NCBI RefSeq assembly: GCF_030412915.1
Contig: NZ_JAUHJR010000001.1
Coordinates: 620,001-684,000 of the forward strand
Reading direction: 5' to 3'
Length of the DNA: 64,000 nt
Origin: Nocardioides abyssi
Lineage (GTDB): Bacteria; Actinomycetota; Actinomycetes; Propionibacteriales; Nocardioidaceae
The notes below the pieces were generated by a model. That model was not told the DNA's origin and did not search any database. It saw only the letters and a list, made by a program, of their open reading frames with translations. Below, one piece after another: positions 38,384 to 46,595 of this stretch (positions are counted from its first letter, which is position 1; every line of letters begins with the position of its first letter). A program made the translations under genes and the position numbers.

Positions 38384-39183
38384 GCACCACCTCTCCTGCC
38401 ACGCCCCCGTCCCCCTCGATGACCCTCGACGTCTCGGGCACCCCGGCGGTCCCCTTCCTCCGGCTGGTGTCGGTCGAGCTGCGCAAGATCTACGACACCC
38501 GTGCCGGCCGCTGGCTGCTGGGCGCGATCGTGCTCATCACCGCGGCGATCATGACGATCTTCTTCTTCGCCGCCGACGCGCCCGACCGGACCTTCGGCAA
38601 CTTCATCGGCATCTCGGCCACGCCGCAGGGCTTCCTGCTGCCCGTGCTCGGCATCCTGCTCGTCACCAGCGAGTGGAGCCAGCGCACCGCGATGGTGACC
38701 TTCTCCCTGGAGCCCTCGCGCACCAAGGTGATCGGCGCCAAGACCGTCGCGGCGCTCGTCTTCGGGGTGCTCGCATTCGTCGCGGCGCTGGTCGTGGCCG
38801 CGGTCTGCACGCTCGTGGGCGGGGCCGACGGCGGGTTCGACGACGTCGAGACCAAGCTGTTCGCGCTGTTCCTCGGCCTGCAGCTGCTCACGATCCTCCA
38901 GGGCCTGGCCTACGGCCTGATCCTGCTCAACACCCCCGCCGCGATCGTGACGTTCTTCGTGCTGCCGATCGCCTCGAGCATCGTGTTCAGCCTGGTCTCC
39001 GCGCTGCAGGACCTCGCCCCCTGGCTGGACCTGAGCACCGCGCAGGCGCCGCTCTTCGAGAGCTTCGGCGGCGCCGGCCTGACCGGCGAGGAGTACGCCC
39101 AGCTCGGCACCACCTCGCTGATCTGGATCGTCATCCCGTTCGTCCTGGGTTGGATCCGCGTGCTGCGGGCCGAGGTCAAGTAG
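38380..39183 (+). CDS. ABC-2-type transporter permease
   Basis: 267-aa membrane subunit with six predicted helices after a ~30-residue Pro/Thr-rich cytoplasmic lead. The text LRKIYDTRAGRWLLGAIVLI and GILLVTSEWSQRTAMVTFSLEPSRTKVIGAK is typical of ABC-2 permeases of the bacitracin/lantibiotic type. It forms an exporter with the ATPase upstream; the divergent kinase-regulator pair is the likely controller. The substrate is unknown. Confidence 0.92.
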   Translation: MSTTSPATPPSPSMTLDVSGTPAVPFLRLVSVELRKIYDTRAGRWLLGAIVLITAAIMTIFFFAADAPDRTFGNFIGISATPQGFLLPVLGILLVTSEWSQRTAMVTFSLEPSRTKVIGAKTVAALVFGVLAFVAALVVAAVCTLVGGADGGFDDVETKLFALFLGLQLLTILQGLAYGLILLNTPAAIVTFFVLPIASSIVFSLVSALQDLAPWLDLSTAQAPLFESFGGAGLTGEEYAQLGTTSLIWIVIPFVLGWIRVLRAEVK

Positions 39184-39236
39184 CCCTCGCCCGCCCCGCC
39201 TGACCGACGTCGGCCCGGCCCTCTAGCGTGGTCCCC

Positions 39237-39965
39237 ATGACACGCGAAGACGGCCGGGCCGACGACGAGCTGCGCCCCGTGAAGATCACCCGCGGCTGGC
39301 TGGACCACGCCGCGGGCTCGGTGCTGGTGGAGTTCGGGAAGACCCGCGTCCTGTGCGCCGCCTCGGCCTCCGAGGGCGTGCCGCGCTGGCGCAAGGGGTC
39401 CGGCCTGGGCTGGGTCACCGCGGAGTACGCCATGCTCCCCGCCGCCACCAACACCCGCTCGGACCGCGAGTCGGTCAAGGGCCGCATCGGCGGCCGCACC
39501 CACGAGATCAGCCGGCTGATCGGCCGCTCGCTGCGGGCCGTCATCGACTACCGGGCGCTCGGCGAGAACACCATCGTCCTGGACTGCGACGTGCTCCAGG
39601 CCGACGGCGGCACCCGCACCGCCGCGATCACCGGTGCGTACGTCGCCCTCGCCGACGCCGTCGCCTCCCTCAAGGCCTCCGGGGCGCTCGCCGCCTCCGC
39701 CCAGCCGCTGACCGGCTCCGTCGCCGCCGTCAGCGTCGGCATCATCGACGGCGTCCCGCGCCTGGACCTGCCCTACGTCGAGGACGTCCGCGCCGAGACC
39801 GACATGAACGTCGTGATGACCGGCACCGGCTCGTTCGTCGAGGTCCAGGGGACCGCCGAGGGCGCCCCGTTCGACCGCGCCGAGCTCGACGCGCTGCTCG
39901 GCCTGGCCGAGAAGGGCTGCGCCGACCTCACCCGTCTGCAGCAGGAGGCGCTCCGCGTTGGTTGA
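39237..39965 (+). CDS. rph: ribonuclease PH
   Basis: 242-aa phosphorolytic exoribonuclease that trims tRNA 3' ends. Typical motifs: [92 protein letters not shown] (given as landmarks, ~8-135). ATG 39237 is 7 bases from TAGCGT (39224-39229), indicating a leaderless mRNA. The 3' end overlaps rdgB by 8 bases. Confidence 0.96.
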   Translation: MTREDGRADDELRPVKITRGWLDHAAGSVLVEFGKTRVLCAASASEGVPRWRKGSGLGWVTAEYAMLPAATNTRSDRESVKGRIGGRTHEISRLIGRSLRAVIDYRALGENTIVLDCDVLQADGGTRTAAITGAYVALADAVASLKASGALAASAQPLTGSVAAVSVGIIDGVPRLDLPYVEDVRAETDMNVVMTGTGSFVEVQGTAEGAPFDRAELDALLGLAEKGCADLTRLQQEALRVG

Positions 39966-40584
39966 GCCGGTCGCGACCACGGTGTTCCTGGCCTCGCGCA
40001 ACGCCAAGAAGCTGGCCGAGATGGAGCGGATCCTGCGCGAGCACGCGCCGGAGGTCGAGGTGGTGGGCCTCGACGACGTGCCGGCGTACGACGAGCCCGT
40101 CGAGGACCAGCCCACCTTCGAGGGCAACGCGCTCCTCAAGGCCCGGGCCGGTGCCGCGGCGACAGGGCTGCCGTCGCTGGCCGACGACTCCGGGCTGTGC
40201 GTCGACGCGCTGAACGGGATGCCCGGCGTCCTCTCCGCCCGCTGGTCGGGCAAGCCCAAGGACGACGCCCGCAACAACCGGCTGCTGCTCGAGCAGCTCG
40301 AGGACGTCCCGGACGAGCGCCGCGCCGCCCACTTCGCCTGCGCGGTCGCCTTCGTCCACCCCGACGGCACCGAGCTGGTCGTCCACGGCCGGATGGACGG
40401 GCGGGTGATCCGCGAGGTCCGGGGGAGCGGCGGCTTCGGCTACGACGTGCTCTTCGTGGCCGACGAGCACGCCGCCGAGGGCCTGACCTCGGCCGAGCTC
40501 GACCCGGCCGCGAAGGACGCGATCTCCCACCGCGGCCGTGCCCTGCGCGAGATCGCCCCGCTCGTCGCCCGCGCGCTGGCCTGA
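39958..40584 (+). CDS. rdgB: XTP/dITP diphosphatase (RdgB/HAM1)
   Basis: 208-aa housekeeping enzyme removing non-canonical purine triphosphates. [18 protein letters not shown] opens the fold, then [45 protein letters not shown] and [11 protein letters not shown] with [12 protein letters not shown]. The start is probably TTG 39958 (VEPVATTVF), overlapping rph; GTG 39982 would remove eight residues. The rph-rdgB order matches M. tuberculosis Rv1340-Rv1341. Confidence 0.95.
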   Translation: MVEPVATTVFLASRNAKKLAEMERILREHAPEVEVVGLDDVPAYDEPVEDQPTFEGNALLKARAGAAATGLPSLADDSGLCVDALNGMPGVLSARWSGKPKDDARNNRLLLEQLEDVPDERRAAHFACAVAFVHPDGTELVVHGRMDGRVIREVRGSGGFGYDVLFVADEHAAEGLTSAELDPAAKDAISHRGRALREIAPLVARALA

Positions 40585-40590
40585 CGCGGC

Positions 40591-40761
40591 CTGCAACGCG
40601 CCGTCCGCGGGTCTACCGCGCTGTCCGCAGGTCTACCGCGCCGTACGCCGCCTGCCGCGCCGGTCCGCGACCTGCCGCGCCGGTCCGCGACCTGCCGCGC
40701 CGACCGGCCGGCGCGGCAGGTGCTCCGCCGGCGCGCCGGAGGTGCGAACAGCGCGTTGCAG
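40591..40761. repeat. 171-bp intergenic repeat region with inverted ends and tandem units
   Basis: CTGCAACGCGC (40591-40601) and its complement (40751-40761) bound tandem blocks. GTCTACCGCGC occurs twice, and GGTCCGCGACCTGCCGCGCC occurs twice in tandem (about 40671-40710), followed by a hairpin of the same motif. Outside it, CAGCCCCAGC repeats to 40816. It lies between convergent rdgB and the symporter gene. Confidence 0.65.
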
Positions 40762-40816
40762 CAGGGCCAGCCGGGGCCAGCCAGCCCCGGACAGCCCCAG
40801 CCAGCCCCAGCCAGCC

Positions 40817-41701
40817 TCAAGCGGCCGCGGACGCAGCAGGCTCGGTCGACCGGGCCAGCCAGCGGGTGAGGACGACGCCCCAGAGCGCTGCGAAGACGAA
40901 CATGAAGATCGAGTAGACCGCGGCGGGCACGGAGATCGGCGTGCTGTCGAGGACCTCGACGGCGACGAAGATCGCCAGCGTGGCGTTGTGGACGCCGATC
41001 TCCATCGACGACGCGATCGCCTGGGCCTCGCGGACGTCGGCGGCGCGGGGCACGACGTACCCGATGACCAGCGACATCGCGCAGAACAGCGCGGCCGCGA
41101 GACCGACGTCGGCCAGGTAGTCGCCGACGTTGGAGCGCTGGTCGAGCAGGATGCCGAGCACCAGCACGCCGAGGATGACCGCGGAGCCGGTGCGGACCGG
41201 CTTGTCCATGCGCAGCGCGAACGACTCCGCCCGGGCGCGCACGAGCATGCCGAGCACCACCGGCACCAGCACGACCGCGAAGACCTCGACGACCTTGGAG
41301 AACTGCAGGGACACCTCGTCGCCGAGCCCGTAGTGGCTGATCGCCAGGTTGGTGATCACCGGCAGCGACGCGATCGCGACGACCGAGTTGATCGCGGTCA
41401 GCGAGACGTTGAGCGCGACGTCGCCGCGGAAGAGGTGGCTGAACAGGTTCGCGCTCGTGCCGCCGGGGCTGGCGGCCAGCAGCATCATGCCGACGGCCAG
41501 CAGCGGCGGGAGGTCGAGCAGCTTGACCAGGCCGAAGCACAGCAGCGGCAGCACGACCAGCTGGCACCCGAGCGCGACCGCGACCGCGCGCGGCTGACGG
41601 GCCACCCGGCGGAAGTCGTCGGGCACGAGCGAGAGGCCCAGGCCGAACATGATGATCGCGAGCGCGATCGGCAGCCCGATGGTGGTCAGCGCTGAGTCCA
41701 T
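40817..41701 (-). CDS. bile acid:sodium symporter (BASS) family transporter
   Basis: 294-aa membrane protein with nine to ten helices. Family features include FGLGLSLVPDDFRR, LLAASPGGTSANLFSHLFRGDVALNVSLTAINS (sodium-site region, ~79-112) and EIGVHNATLAIFVA (~235). BASS members carry organic anions together with Na+; the cargo here is unknown. ATG 41701 is 6 bases from TAGAGT (41708-41713), so the mRNA is probably leaderless. Confidence 0.9.
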   Translation of the reverse strand: MDSALTTIGLPIALAIIMFGLGLSLVPDDFRRVARQPRAVAVALGCQLVVLPLLCFGLVKLLDLPPLLAVGMMLLAASPGGTSANLFSHLFRGDVALNVSLTAINSVVAIASLPVITNLAISHYGLGDEVSLQFSKVVEVFAVVLVPVVLGMLVRARAESFALRMDKPVRTGSAVILGVLVLGILLDQRSNVGDYLADVGLAAALFCAMSLVIGYVVPRAADVREAQAIASSMEIGVHNATLAIFVAVEVLDSTPISVPAAVYSIFMFVFAALWGVVLTRWLARSTEPAASAAA

Positions 41702-41746
41702 GCGCGGACTCTAGTGACCGCCGTCACAGCGGGCGGGCGAAACGAG

Positions 41747-42544
41747 TCAGTCGTCCTTCTTCTTCGTCTGCGCCGCGAAGGCCTTCGTGGTGAGCCGGTC
41801 GGGCAGGTGGGTGGCGAGCTCGGCCATCGCCCGGTTCTTCAGCGAGCCCGCCACCACGTGCGGCTTGTCAGCGAAGAGCGCGTCCAGGCCGTCGCGGGCG
41901 ACGTCGTCGGGGTCGTCCTTCGGTCCCTGCCCGAGCGGGGTGTCGAGCAGGTCGGCCCGCCGGAAGAACTCGGTGTCGGTCGGGCCGGGCATCAGCGACG
42001 TCACGGTCACGCCGGTGTCCTGCAGCTCGTGGCGGATGCCCTCGGCGAAGGAGTGCACGAACGCCTTGGACGCGGCGTACGTCGCCTGGAACGGGCTCGG
42101 CGCCACGGCGGCGATCGACGCCGTCACCAGGATCCGGCCCGACCCGCGTCGCACCATGTCGTCGACGGCGAGGCCGGCGAGGTGCACGGTCGAGCGCACG
42201 TTGAGGTCGACCAGCGCCAGGTGGCGCTGCAGGTCGGTCTCGGCGAAGGTGCCGCCGACCCCGACGCCGGCGTTGAGGGCGACCACGTCGACGGGTCGGC
42301 CCCTGCCGGCGGCCTCGCGCCACAGGTGCTCGACCTCTTCGGGGCGGACCAGGTCGACCTGGACGGCCCGCACGTCGGTGCCGTGCTGGGTCTTGACCTC
42401 GGCGGCGGCGACGTGGACCTCGGGCTCGTCGGAGGCCATCACGACGTCGTACCCACGCCCGGCCAGCTCGCGCGCCAGCGAGAGGCCGATGCCGGTCGAC
42501 GCGCCGGTCACCAGCGCGAGTCCTGCCTGCTTCGTGTCGTCCAT
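41747..42544 (-). CDS. SDR-family oxidoreductase
   Basis: 265-aa classical short-chain dehydrogenase. NAD(P) motif TGASTGIGLSLA (~14-25), LNAGVG, catalytic Ser in VTASIAA and YAASK. The C-terminus is lysine-rich (TKKKDD). Sequence style resembles DltE/YqjQ-like SDRs, but the substrate is not predictable. It stands alone next to the tRNA gene. TACCCG 6 bases before ATG 42544 could be its -10 box. Confidence 0.88.
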   Translation of the reverse strand: MDDTKQAGLALVTGASTGIGLSLARELAGRGYDVVMASDEPEVHVAAAEVKTQHGTDVRAVQVDLVRPEEVEHLWREAAGRGRPVDVVALNAGVGVGGTFAETDLQRHLALVDLNVRSTVHLAGLAVDDMVRRGSGRILVTASIAAVAPSPFQATYAASKAFVHSFAEGIRHELQDTGVTVTSLMPGPTDTEFFRRADLLDTPLGQGPKDDPDDVARDGLDALFADKPHVVAGSLKNRAMAELATHLPDRLTTKAFAAQTKKKDD

Positions 42545-42604
42545 GGCCGGCGGGTACCCACCGGCCGCGCGACCGAGACCGACCGCGACGACGTGCTACC
42601 GACG

Positions 42605-42678
42605 TGCGCCCGGAGAGACTCGAACTCTCACTGGCCAGGACCTAAACCTGGTGCCTCTGCCAATTGGGCTACGGGCGC
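42605..42678 (-). tRNA. tRNA-Leu-like (anticodon UAG) with a short variable loop
   Basis: 74 nt cloverleaf on the minus strand: acceptor GCGCCCG/CGGGCGC with A73, anticodon stem CCAGG/CCTGG around loop TTTAGGT (anticodon TAG), a 5-base variable loop (CCAGT), and T-arm GAGAG-TTCGAGT-CTCTC. CCA is not encoded. UAG reads the Leu codon CUA, but bacterial tRNA-Leu normally has a long variable arm, so this class I shape is odd. The D-stem has only three good pairs. Confidence 0.88.
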
Positions 42679-42729
42679 GCGGCGCCGAGTCTAGGTACGC
42701 CGCCGCGCCGGCCGCGCGTCGGCCGCGCG

Positions 42730-43206
42730 TCAGGCCAGCGCGAGGTCCTTGCGCAGCTTGGCGACGTGGCCGGTGGCCTTGACGTTGTACCGCGCGACCT
42801 CGACGGTGCCGTCCTCGCCGACGACCACGGTCGAGCGGATGACGCCCTGCACGACCTTGCCGTAGAGCTTCTTCTCGCCGAATGCGCCCCAGGCGGTCAT
42901 CACGGCCTTGTCGGCGTCGGAGAGCAGGCGGATGGTCAGCCCCTCCTTCTCGCGGAACTTCGCGAGCTTCTCCGGCTTGTCCGGGGAGATGCCGAGCACC
43001 TCGTAGCCGGCCGCCTGGAGGGAGTCGAGCGAGTCGCTGAAGTCGCAGGCCTGCTTGGTGCAGCCGGGCGTCATCGCGGAGGGGTAGAAGTACACGATCA
43101 CCTTGCGCCCGCGCAGGTCCGAGAGCGTCACCTGCTCGCCGGTGTCGGTCGGCAGGGTGAAGTCCGGCGCGGTGTCACCGGGGGAGAGGCGGGGCGTCTC
43201 GGCCAC
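42730..43206 (-). CDS. bcp: thioredoxin-dependent thiol peroxidase (Bcp/PrxQ)
   Basis: 158-aa peroxiredoxin reducing peroxides. The peroxidatic Cys is in YPSAMTPGCTKQACDF, where the second Cys five residues on is the resolving one, as in the PrxQ type. GDTAPDFTLPTDTGEQVTLSDLRG opens the fold. GTG 43206 follows AAGGAG with a 10-base spacing and gives the normal length; an upstream ATG would add 13 unrelated residues. Confidence 0.94.
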   Translation of the reverse strand: MAETPRLSPGDTAPDFTLPTDTGEQVTLSDLRGRKVIVYFYPSAMTPGCTKQACDFSDSLDSLQAAGYEVLGISPDKPEKLAKFREKEGLTIRLLSDADKAVMTAWGAFGEKKLYGKVVQGVIRSTVVVGEDGTVEVARYNVKATGHVAKLRKDLALA

Positions 43207-43222
43207 GAGGGTGGGCTCCTTC

Positions 43223-43239
43223 TTGCGAACGATGTGCAA
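43223..43239. promoter_or_regulatory. Nur/Fur-type palindrome between bcp and the nickel/cobalt transporter operon
   Basis: TTGCGA-ACGAT-GTGCAA fits the tTGCaa-N5-ttGCAA pattern described for the Streptomyces nickel regulator Nur. It lies 74 bases before cbiM and just upstream of bcp. It suggests control by nickel, but TTGC-N9-GCAA could occur by chance. Confidence 0.4.
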
Positions 43240-43313
43240 CAACATAGGCTGGGCGACGTGCCGTCGGTGACGCCGACGTTACTCATGCCCACCGACAGCC
43301 GAGGAGTCGCTCC

Positions 43314-44000
43314 ATGCACGTCCCCGACGGGTTCCTGGATGCGCCGACGTCCGTCGCGACCGGCGTGGTCGCCGCGGCCGCGGTCGGCGTGGCGCTGCGC
43401 CGGGCGCGGACCGAGCTCGACGACCGCACCGCCCCGCTCGCCGGGCTGGTCGCCGCGTTCGTCTTCGCTGCGCAGATGATCAACTTCCCCGTCGGCGCCG
43501 GGACGAGCGGCCACCTCATGGGCGGTGCGCTCGCCGCCGTGCTCGTGGGCCCGTGGACCGGGCTGCTCTGCGTCGCGGTCGTGCTCGTCGTCCAGGCGCT
43601 CTTCATGGCTGACGGCGGCATCACCGCGCTCGGCACCAACGTCGTCCTCATCGGCGTCGTGACGGCCCTGGTCGGGTACGTCGTCTTCCGTGGCCTCCAG
43701 GCCGTGCTCCCGCGCCGCGTCGGCACGGTCGCACCGGCCGCCGCGATCGCCGCCTTCGTCTCCGTCCCGGTCGCCGCGCTCGTCTTCAGCCTGCTCTTCG
43801 CCATCGGCGGCACCGCGCCTGTCGACGCCGGCAAGGTGCTGACCGCGATGCTCGGCTGGCACGTCCTCATCGGCATCGGCGAGGCGGTGGTGACCGGCCT
43901 GGTCGTCGGCGCCGTCGTCGCCGTGCGGCCCGACCTGGTCCGCGGCGCTCGACCGCTCGTCGCGGCGCGCGAGCTCGAGATCCGGACGGTGGCGGCATGA
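43314..44000 (+). CDS. cbiM: ECF transporter S component for Co/Ni (CbiM/NikM)
   Basis: 228-aa membrane protein whose N-terminus MHVPDGFLD is the metal-binding signature of CbiM/NikM. About six to seven helices follow, with NFPVGAGTSGHLMGGALAAVLVGPW (~55-80) and MLGWHVLIGIGEAVVTGLV. It binds Co2+ or Ni2+ and docks on the CbiQ-CbiO module. ATG 43314 follows CGAGGAG. The next gene overlaps the stop (ATGA). Confidence 0.95.
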   Translation: MHVPDGFLDAPTSVATGVVAAAAVGVALRRARTELDDRTAPLAGLVAAFVFAAQMINFPVGAGTSGHLMGGALAAVLVGPWTGLLCVAVVLVVQALFMADGGITALGTNVVLIGVVTALVGYVVFRGLQAVLPRRVGTVAPAAAIAAFVSVPVAALVFSLLFAIGGTAPVDAGKVLTAMLGWHVLIGIGEAVVTGLVVGAVVAVRPDLVRGARPLVAARELEIRTVAA

Positions 44001-44374
44001 GCGCCCCCGCCCAGGACCGCACTCGGGTGAGCACCCGCGCCCTGCTCGTCGCCGGCCTCGTCGTCGCGCTGCTCGTGGCCGGGGTCGCGAGCTACTACGC
44101 CAGCGCCCATCCCGACGGCCTCGAGCACGTCGCGGAGCAGACCGGGTTCCTCGACACCGCCGAGGACAGCCCCACCGCCGACAGCCCGCTCGCGGACTAC
44201 TCGACCAAGGGCGTCGACGACGAGCGGCTCAGCGTCGGCATCGCCGGCGTGACCGGCACCCTCGTCGTGCTCGTCCTCGCCGGTGGCCTCGCGCTCGCCC
44301 TGCGCCGCCGTGGACCGGCCGGCGCGGAGGAGGACCCGGCGGACGAGCGGGCGCACGCACCCGAGCGGGCCTGA
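43997..44374 (+). CDS. PDGLE-domain (CbiN/NikN-like) component
   Basis: 125-aa protein with two membrane helices (~15-36 and ~80-100) and the PDGLE motif between them (SAHPDGLEHVAEQTGF). PDGLE proteins accompany CbiM/NikM and are needed for Ni or Co uptake; this form is typical of nickel-type systems (NikN) rather than of short CbiN. Translational coupling to cbiM (ATGA) and to cbiQ (adjacent GTG) marks one operon. Confidence 0.88.
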   Translation: MSAPAQDRTRVSTRALLVAGLVVALLVAGVASYYASAHPDGLEHVAEQTGFLDTAEDSPTADSPLADYSTKGVDDERLSVGIAGVTGTLVVLVLAGGLALALRRRGPAGAEEDPADERAHAPERA

Positions 44375-45097
44375 GTGGGCGCCGCCCACGGCCACCGCCT
44401 GCACCACCACGGCCACAGCGCCGTCCACCGCGCCCCGGCGCACCTGAAGATCCTCACGCTGGTCGGCTTCGTCCTGCTCGTCGTCGCCACCCCCCGCGAG
44501 TGGTACGCCGTGTTCCCGGCCTACCTCGCGGTCGTGGTCGGCACGGTCGTGGCCGCCCGGGTGCCGCTCGGCTGGGTGCTGCGGCGGATGGTCATCGAGG
44601 TCCCGTTCCTCGTCTTCGCGGCCCTGGTCCCGTTCGTGGCGCACGGCCCCCGCACGGAGGTGCTGGGGCTCAGCCTCTCCGAGCCCGGCCTGGTCGCGGC
44701 GTGGGGGCTGGCGGTCAAGGGCACGCTCGGCGTGATGGCCTCCCTCACGCTCGCGGCGACCACCGAGCCGACCGAGGTGCTCACCGGCCTGAGGCGGCTG
44801 CGGCTGCCCCCGCTGCTGGTGGAGATCATGTCGTTCATGCTGCGCTACCTCGACGTGGTCACCGCCGACCTCGGACGGACCCTGACCTCGATGCGCTCGC
44901 GTGGCTGCGAGCCGCGCTCCCCACGGCACTGGCCGGCGCTCGCCCGGTCGCTCGGCGCGCTGTTCATCCGCAGCTACGAGCGCGGGGAGCGGGTCCACCT
45001 CGCGATGCTGGCCCGGGGCTACACCGGCACCCTGCCGGTGACGACCGCGACCGGGACCGCGACCACGACCGTGAGAGCCTCCGGGACCGGCCGGTGA
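44375..45097 (+). CDS. cbiQ: ECF transporter T component (CbiQ)
   Basis: 240-aa transmembrane coupling protein. The N-terminus is His-rich (HGHRLHHHGH, probably metal-binding). Helices and the CbiQ motifs MLRYLDVVTADLGRTLTSMRSRG and RSYERGERVHLAMLARGY carry the Ala-Arg-Gly coupling signatures. GTG 44375 follows the previous stop directly. The C-terminal Thr-rich tail is unusual but unconserved. Confidence 0.93.
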   Translation: MGAAHGHRLHHHGHSAVHRAPAHLKILTLVGFVLLVVATPREWYAVFPAYLAVVVGTVVAARVPLGWVLRRMVIEVPFLVFAALVPFVAHGPRTEVLGLSLSEPGLVAAWGLAVKGTLGVMASLTLAATTEPTEVLTGLRRLRLPPLLVEIMSFMLRYLDVVTADLGRTLTSMRSRGCEPRSPRHWPALARSLGALFIRSYERGERVHLAMLARGYTGTLPVTTATGTATTTVRASGTGR

Positions 45098-45945
45098 CCA
45101 CCCCCGTCCTCGACGTCCGCGGCCTGGCCTACGCCTACCCCGACGGCCACCAGGCGCTCTTCGGCGTCGACCTCCACGTCCACCGCGGCGAACGGGTCGC
45201 GCTGCTCGGCCCCAACGGCGCGGGCAAGACCACGCTGGTCCTCCACCTCAACGGCATCCTCGCCGCCGGGGCCGGCACGGTCGCGGTCAGCGGCCTGCCG
45301 GTGGAGAAGAAGCACCTCCAGGAGGTCCGCCGCCGCGTCGGCATCGTCTTCCAGGACCCCGACGACCAGCTCTTCATGGGCACGGTCCGCCAGGACGTCG
45401 CCTTCGGCCCGGCCAACCTCGGCATCCGCGGCGCCGAGCTGGACCGCCGCGTGCTGGCCGCGCTCGAGCAGGTCGGCATGGCCGAGCACGTCGACCGCCC
45501 GCCCCACCACCTCTCCTTCGGCCAGCGCCGCCGGGTCGCGGTCGCGACCGTGCTGGCGATGGAGCCCGAGGTCCTCGTCCTCGACGAGCCGTCCTCCAAC
45601 CTCGACCCGGCCTCGCGGCGCGAGCTCGCGGACATCCTGCGGTCGCTGGACGTGACGGTGCTGATGGTCACCCACGACCTGCCCTACGCCCTCGAGCTCT
45701 GCCCGCGCTCGGTCGTCCTCTCCGGGGGCACGGTCGTGGCCGACGGGTCGACGTACGACGTCCTCACCGACGACGCGCTGATGCGCGCGCATCGCCTCGA
45801 GCTGCCCTTCGGCTTCGACCCGCGCACGATCGGGCCGCGAGTGGGCACCGGGACAGAGGATGCGGCCGCACCGCGCCGCACGCCGGAGCACGGGGGATCG
45901 GTAGCATCGCCCGGCACGCACACGACCTCAGGAGACCTCACGTGA
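45094..45945 (+). CDS. cbiO: ECF transporter ATPase (CbiO)
   Basis: 283-aa ATP-binding subunit of the Co/Ni importer. Walker A GPNGAGKTTL, Q-loop VFQDPDDQLF (ECF-type), signature LSFGQRRRVA, Walker B VLVLDEPSSNLDP and H-loop VTHDLPYA are all intact. A ~45-residue C-terminal tail is disordered. GTG 45094 overlaps cbiQ (GTGA), and the stop overlaps the DUF3618 start. Confidence 0.95.
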   Translation: MTTPVLDVRGLAYAYPDGHQALFGVDLHVHRGERVALLGPNGAGKTTLVLHLNGILAAGAGTVAVSGLPVEKKHLQEVRRRVGIVFQDPDDQLFMGTVRQDVAFGPANLGIRGAELDRRVLAALEQVGMAEHVDRPPHHLSFGQRRRVAVATVLAMEPEVLVLDEPSSNLDPASRRELADILRSLDVTVLMVTHDLPYALELCPRSVVLSGGTVVADGSTYDVLTDDALMRAHRLELPFGFDPRTIGPRVGTGTEDAAAPRRTPEHGGSVASPGTHTTSGDLT

Positions 45946-46193
45946 GCAAGGGCAACGACACCTCCTCCCTCGAGCGCGAGATCGAGGAGACCCGCGAGCG
46001 CCTGGCGACGACCATCGACCAGCTCCTGTACCGCTCGAGCCCCAAGACGATCGTCGGCCGCGAGGTCGCGACCATCAAGGCGTACTACGTCGACGCGGCC
46101 GGCAACCCGCGCACCGACAACATCCTCAAGACCGTGGGCGCGGTCGTGGGCGCGGTCGCCCTGCTCGTCGTGGTCCGGAAGGTCGCCAGCTGA
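45942..46193 (+). CDS. DUF3618 family protein
   Basis: 83-aa protein with a DUF3618 N-terminal half: EREIEETRERLATTIDQL (~10-27), a helical motif found in many actinobacterial membrane proteins, and a C-terminal hydrophobic helix (VGAVVGAVALLVVVRKVA). It probably sits at the membrane. GTG 45942 overlaps the cbiO stop, so it is transcribed with the transporter operon, although a functional link is doubtful. Confidence 0.9.
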   Translation: MSKGNDTSSLEREIEETRERLATTIDQLLYRSSPKTIVGREVATIKAYYVDAAGNPRTDNILKTVGAVVGAVALLVVVRKVAS

Positions 46194-46196
46194 GTC

Positions 46197-46526
46197 GTGG
46201 CTGCCTCCGACAAGACCCCGATCAAGATGCTGCACGACCGCATCCTGTGCGAGGTCGACACGGACGCCGGTGAGCGGCGCTCCACCGGCGGGATCGTCAT
46301 CCCGGCCACCGCCGCGATGGGCGCCACGCGCCTGTCGTGGTCGAAGGTCGTCGCCGTCGGGCCGCACGCGCGCGCCGTCGAGGTCGGCGACCGGGTGCTC
46401 TTCGAGCCCCAGGACAAGGCCGAGGTGGAGGTGCACGGCGAGCTGTACGTCGTCATGCGCGAGCGCGACGTCCACGCCGTCGCCGCCGACCGGCTCGCCG
46501 ACGAGGCGACCGGCCTCTACCTCTGA
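46197..46526 (+). CDS. GroES-like co-chaperonin paralogue
   Basis: 109-aa protein with the Cpn10 fold: IKMLHDRILCEVD, RRSTGGIVIPATA (mobile loop position), SWSKVVAVGPHARAVEVGDRVLFEPQDKAEVEVHGELYVVMRERDVHAV. It is not the main groES (no groEL beside it) and lacks the standard mobile-loop text, so it may be a specialised paralogue. GTG 46197 begins 4 bases after the DUF3618 stop. Confidence 0.85.
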   Translation: MAASDKTPIKMLHDRILCEVDTDAGERRSTGGIVIPATAAMGATRLSWSKVVAVGPHARAVEVGDRVLFEPQDKAEVEVHGELYVVMRERDVHAVAADRLADEATGLYL

Positions 46527-46542
46527 CGCGGTGACCCAAGCG

Positions 46543-46564
46543 ACGTCGGCGCCGCCACCGACGT
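46543..46564 (+). terminator. hairpin after the GroES-like gene
   Basis: 7-bp stem ACGTCGG (46543-46549) with CCGACGT (46558-46564), 8-base loop, 17 bases past the stop codon; the probable end of the cbiM operon. Confidence 0.45.
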
Positions 46565-46595
46565 AACCCCCGTCGCGACCCGGCGTTGAGCGGGC

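Noticed and set aside
43207-43313. Cobalamin riboswitch before cbiM
   Set aside because: The gap is only 107 bases and shows no B12-box-like text; it is too short for the usual element.
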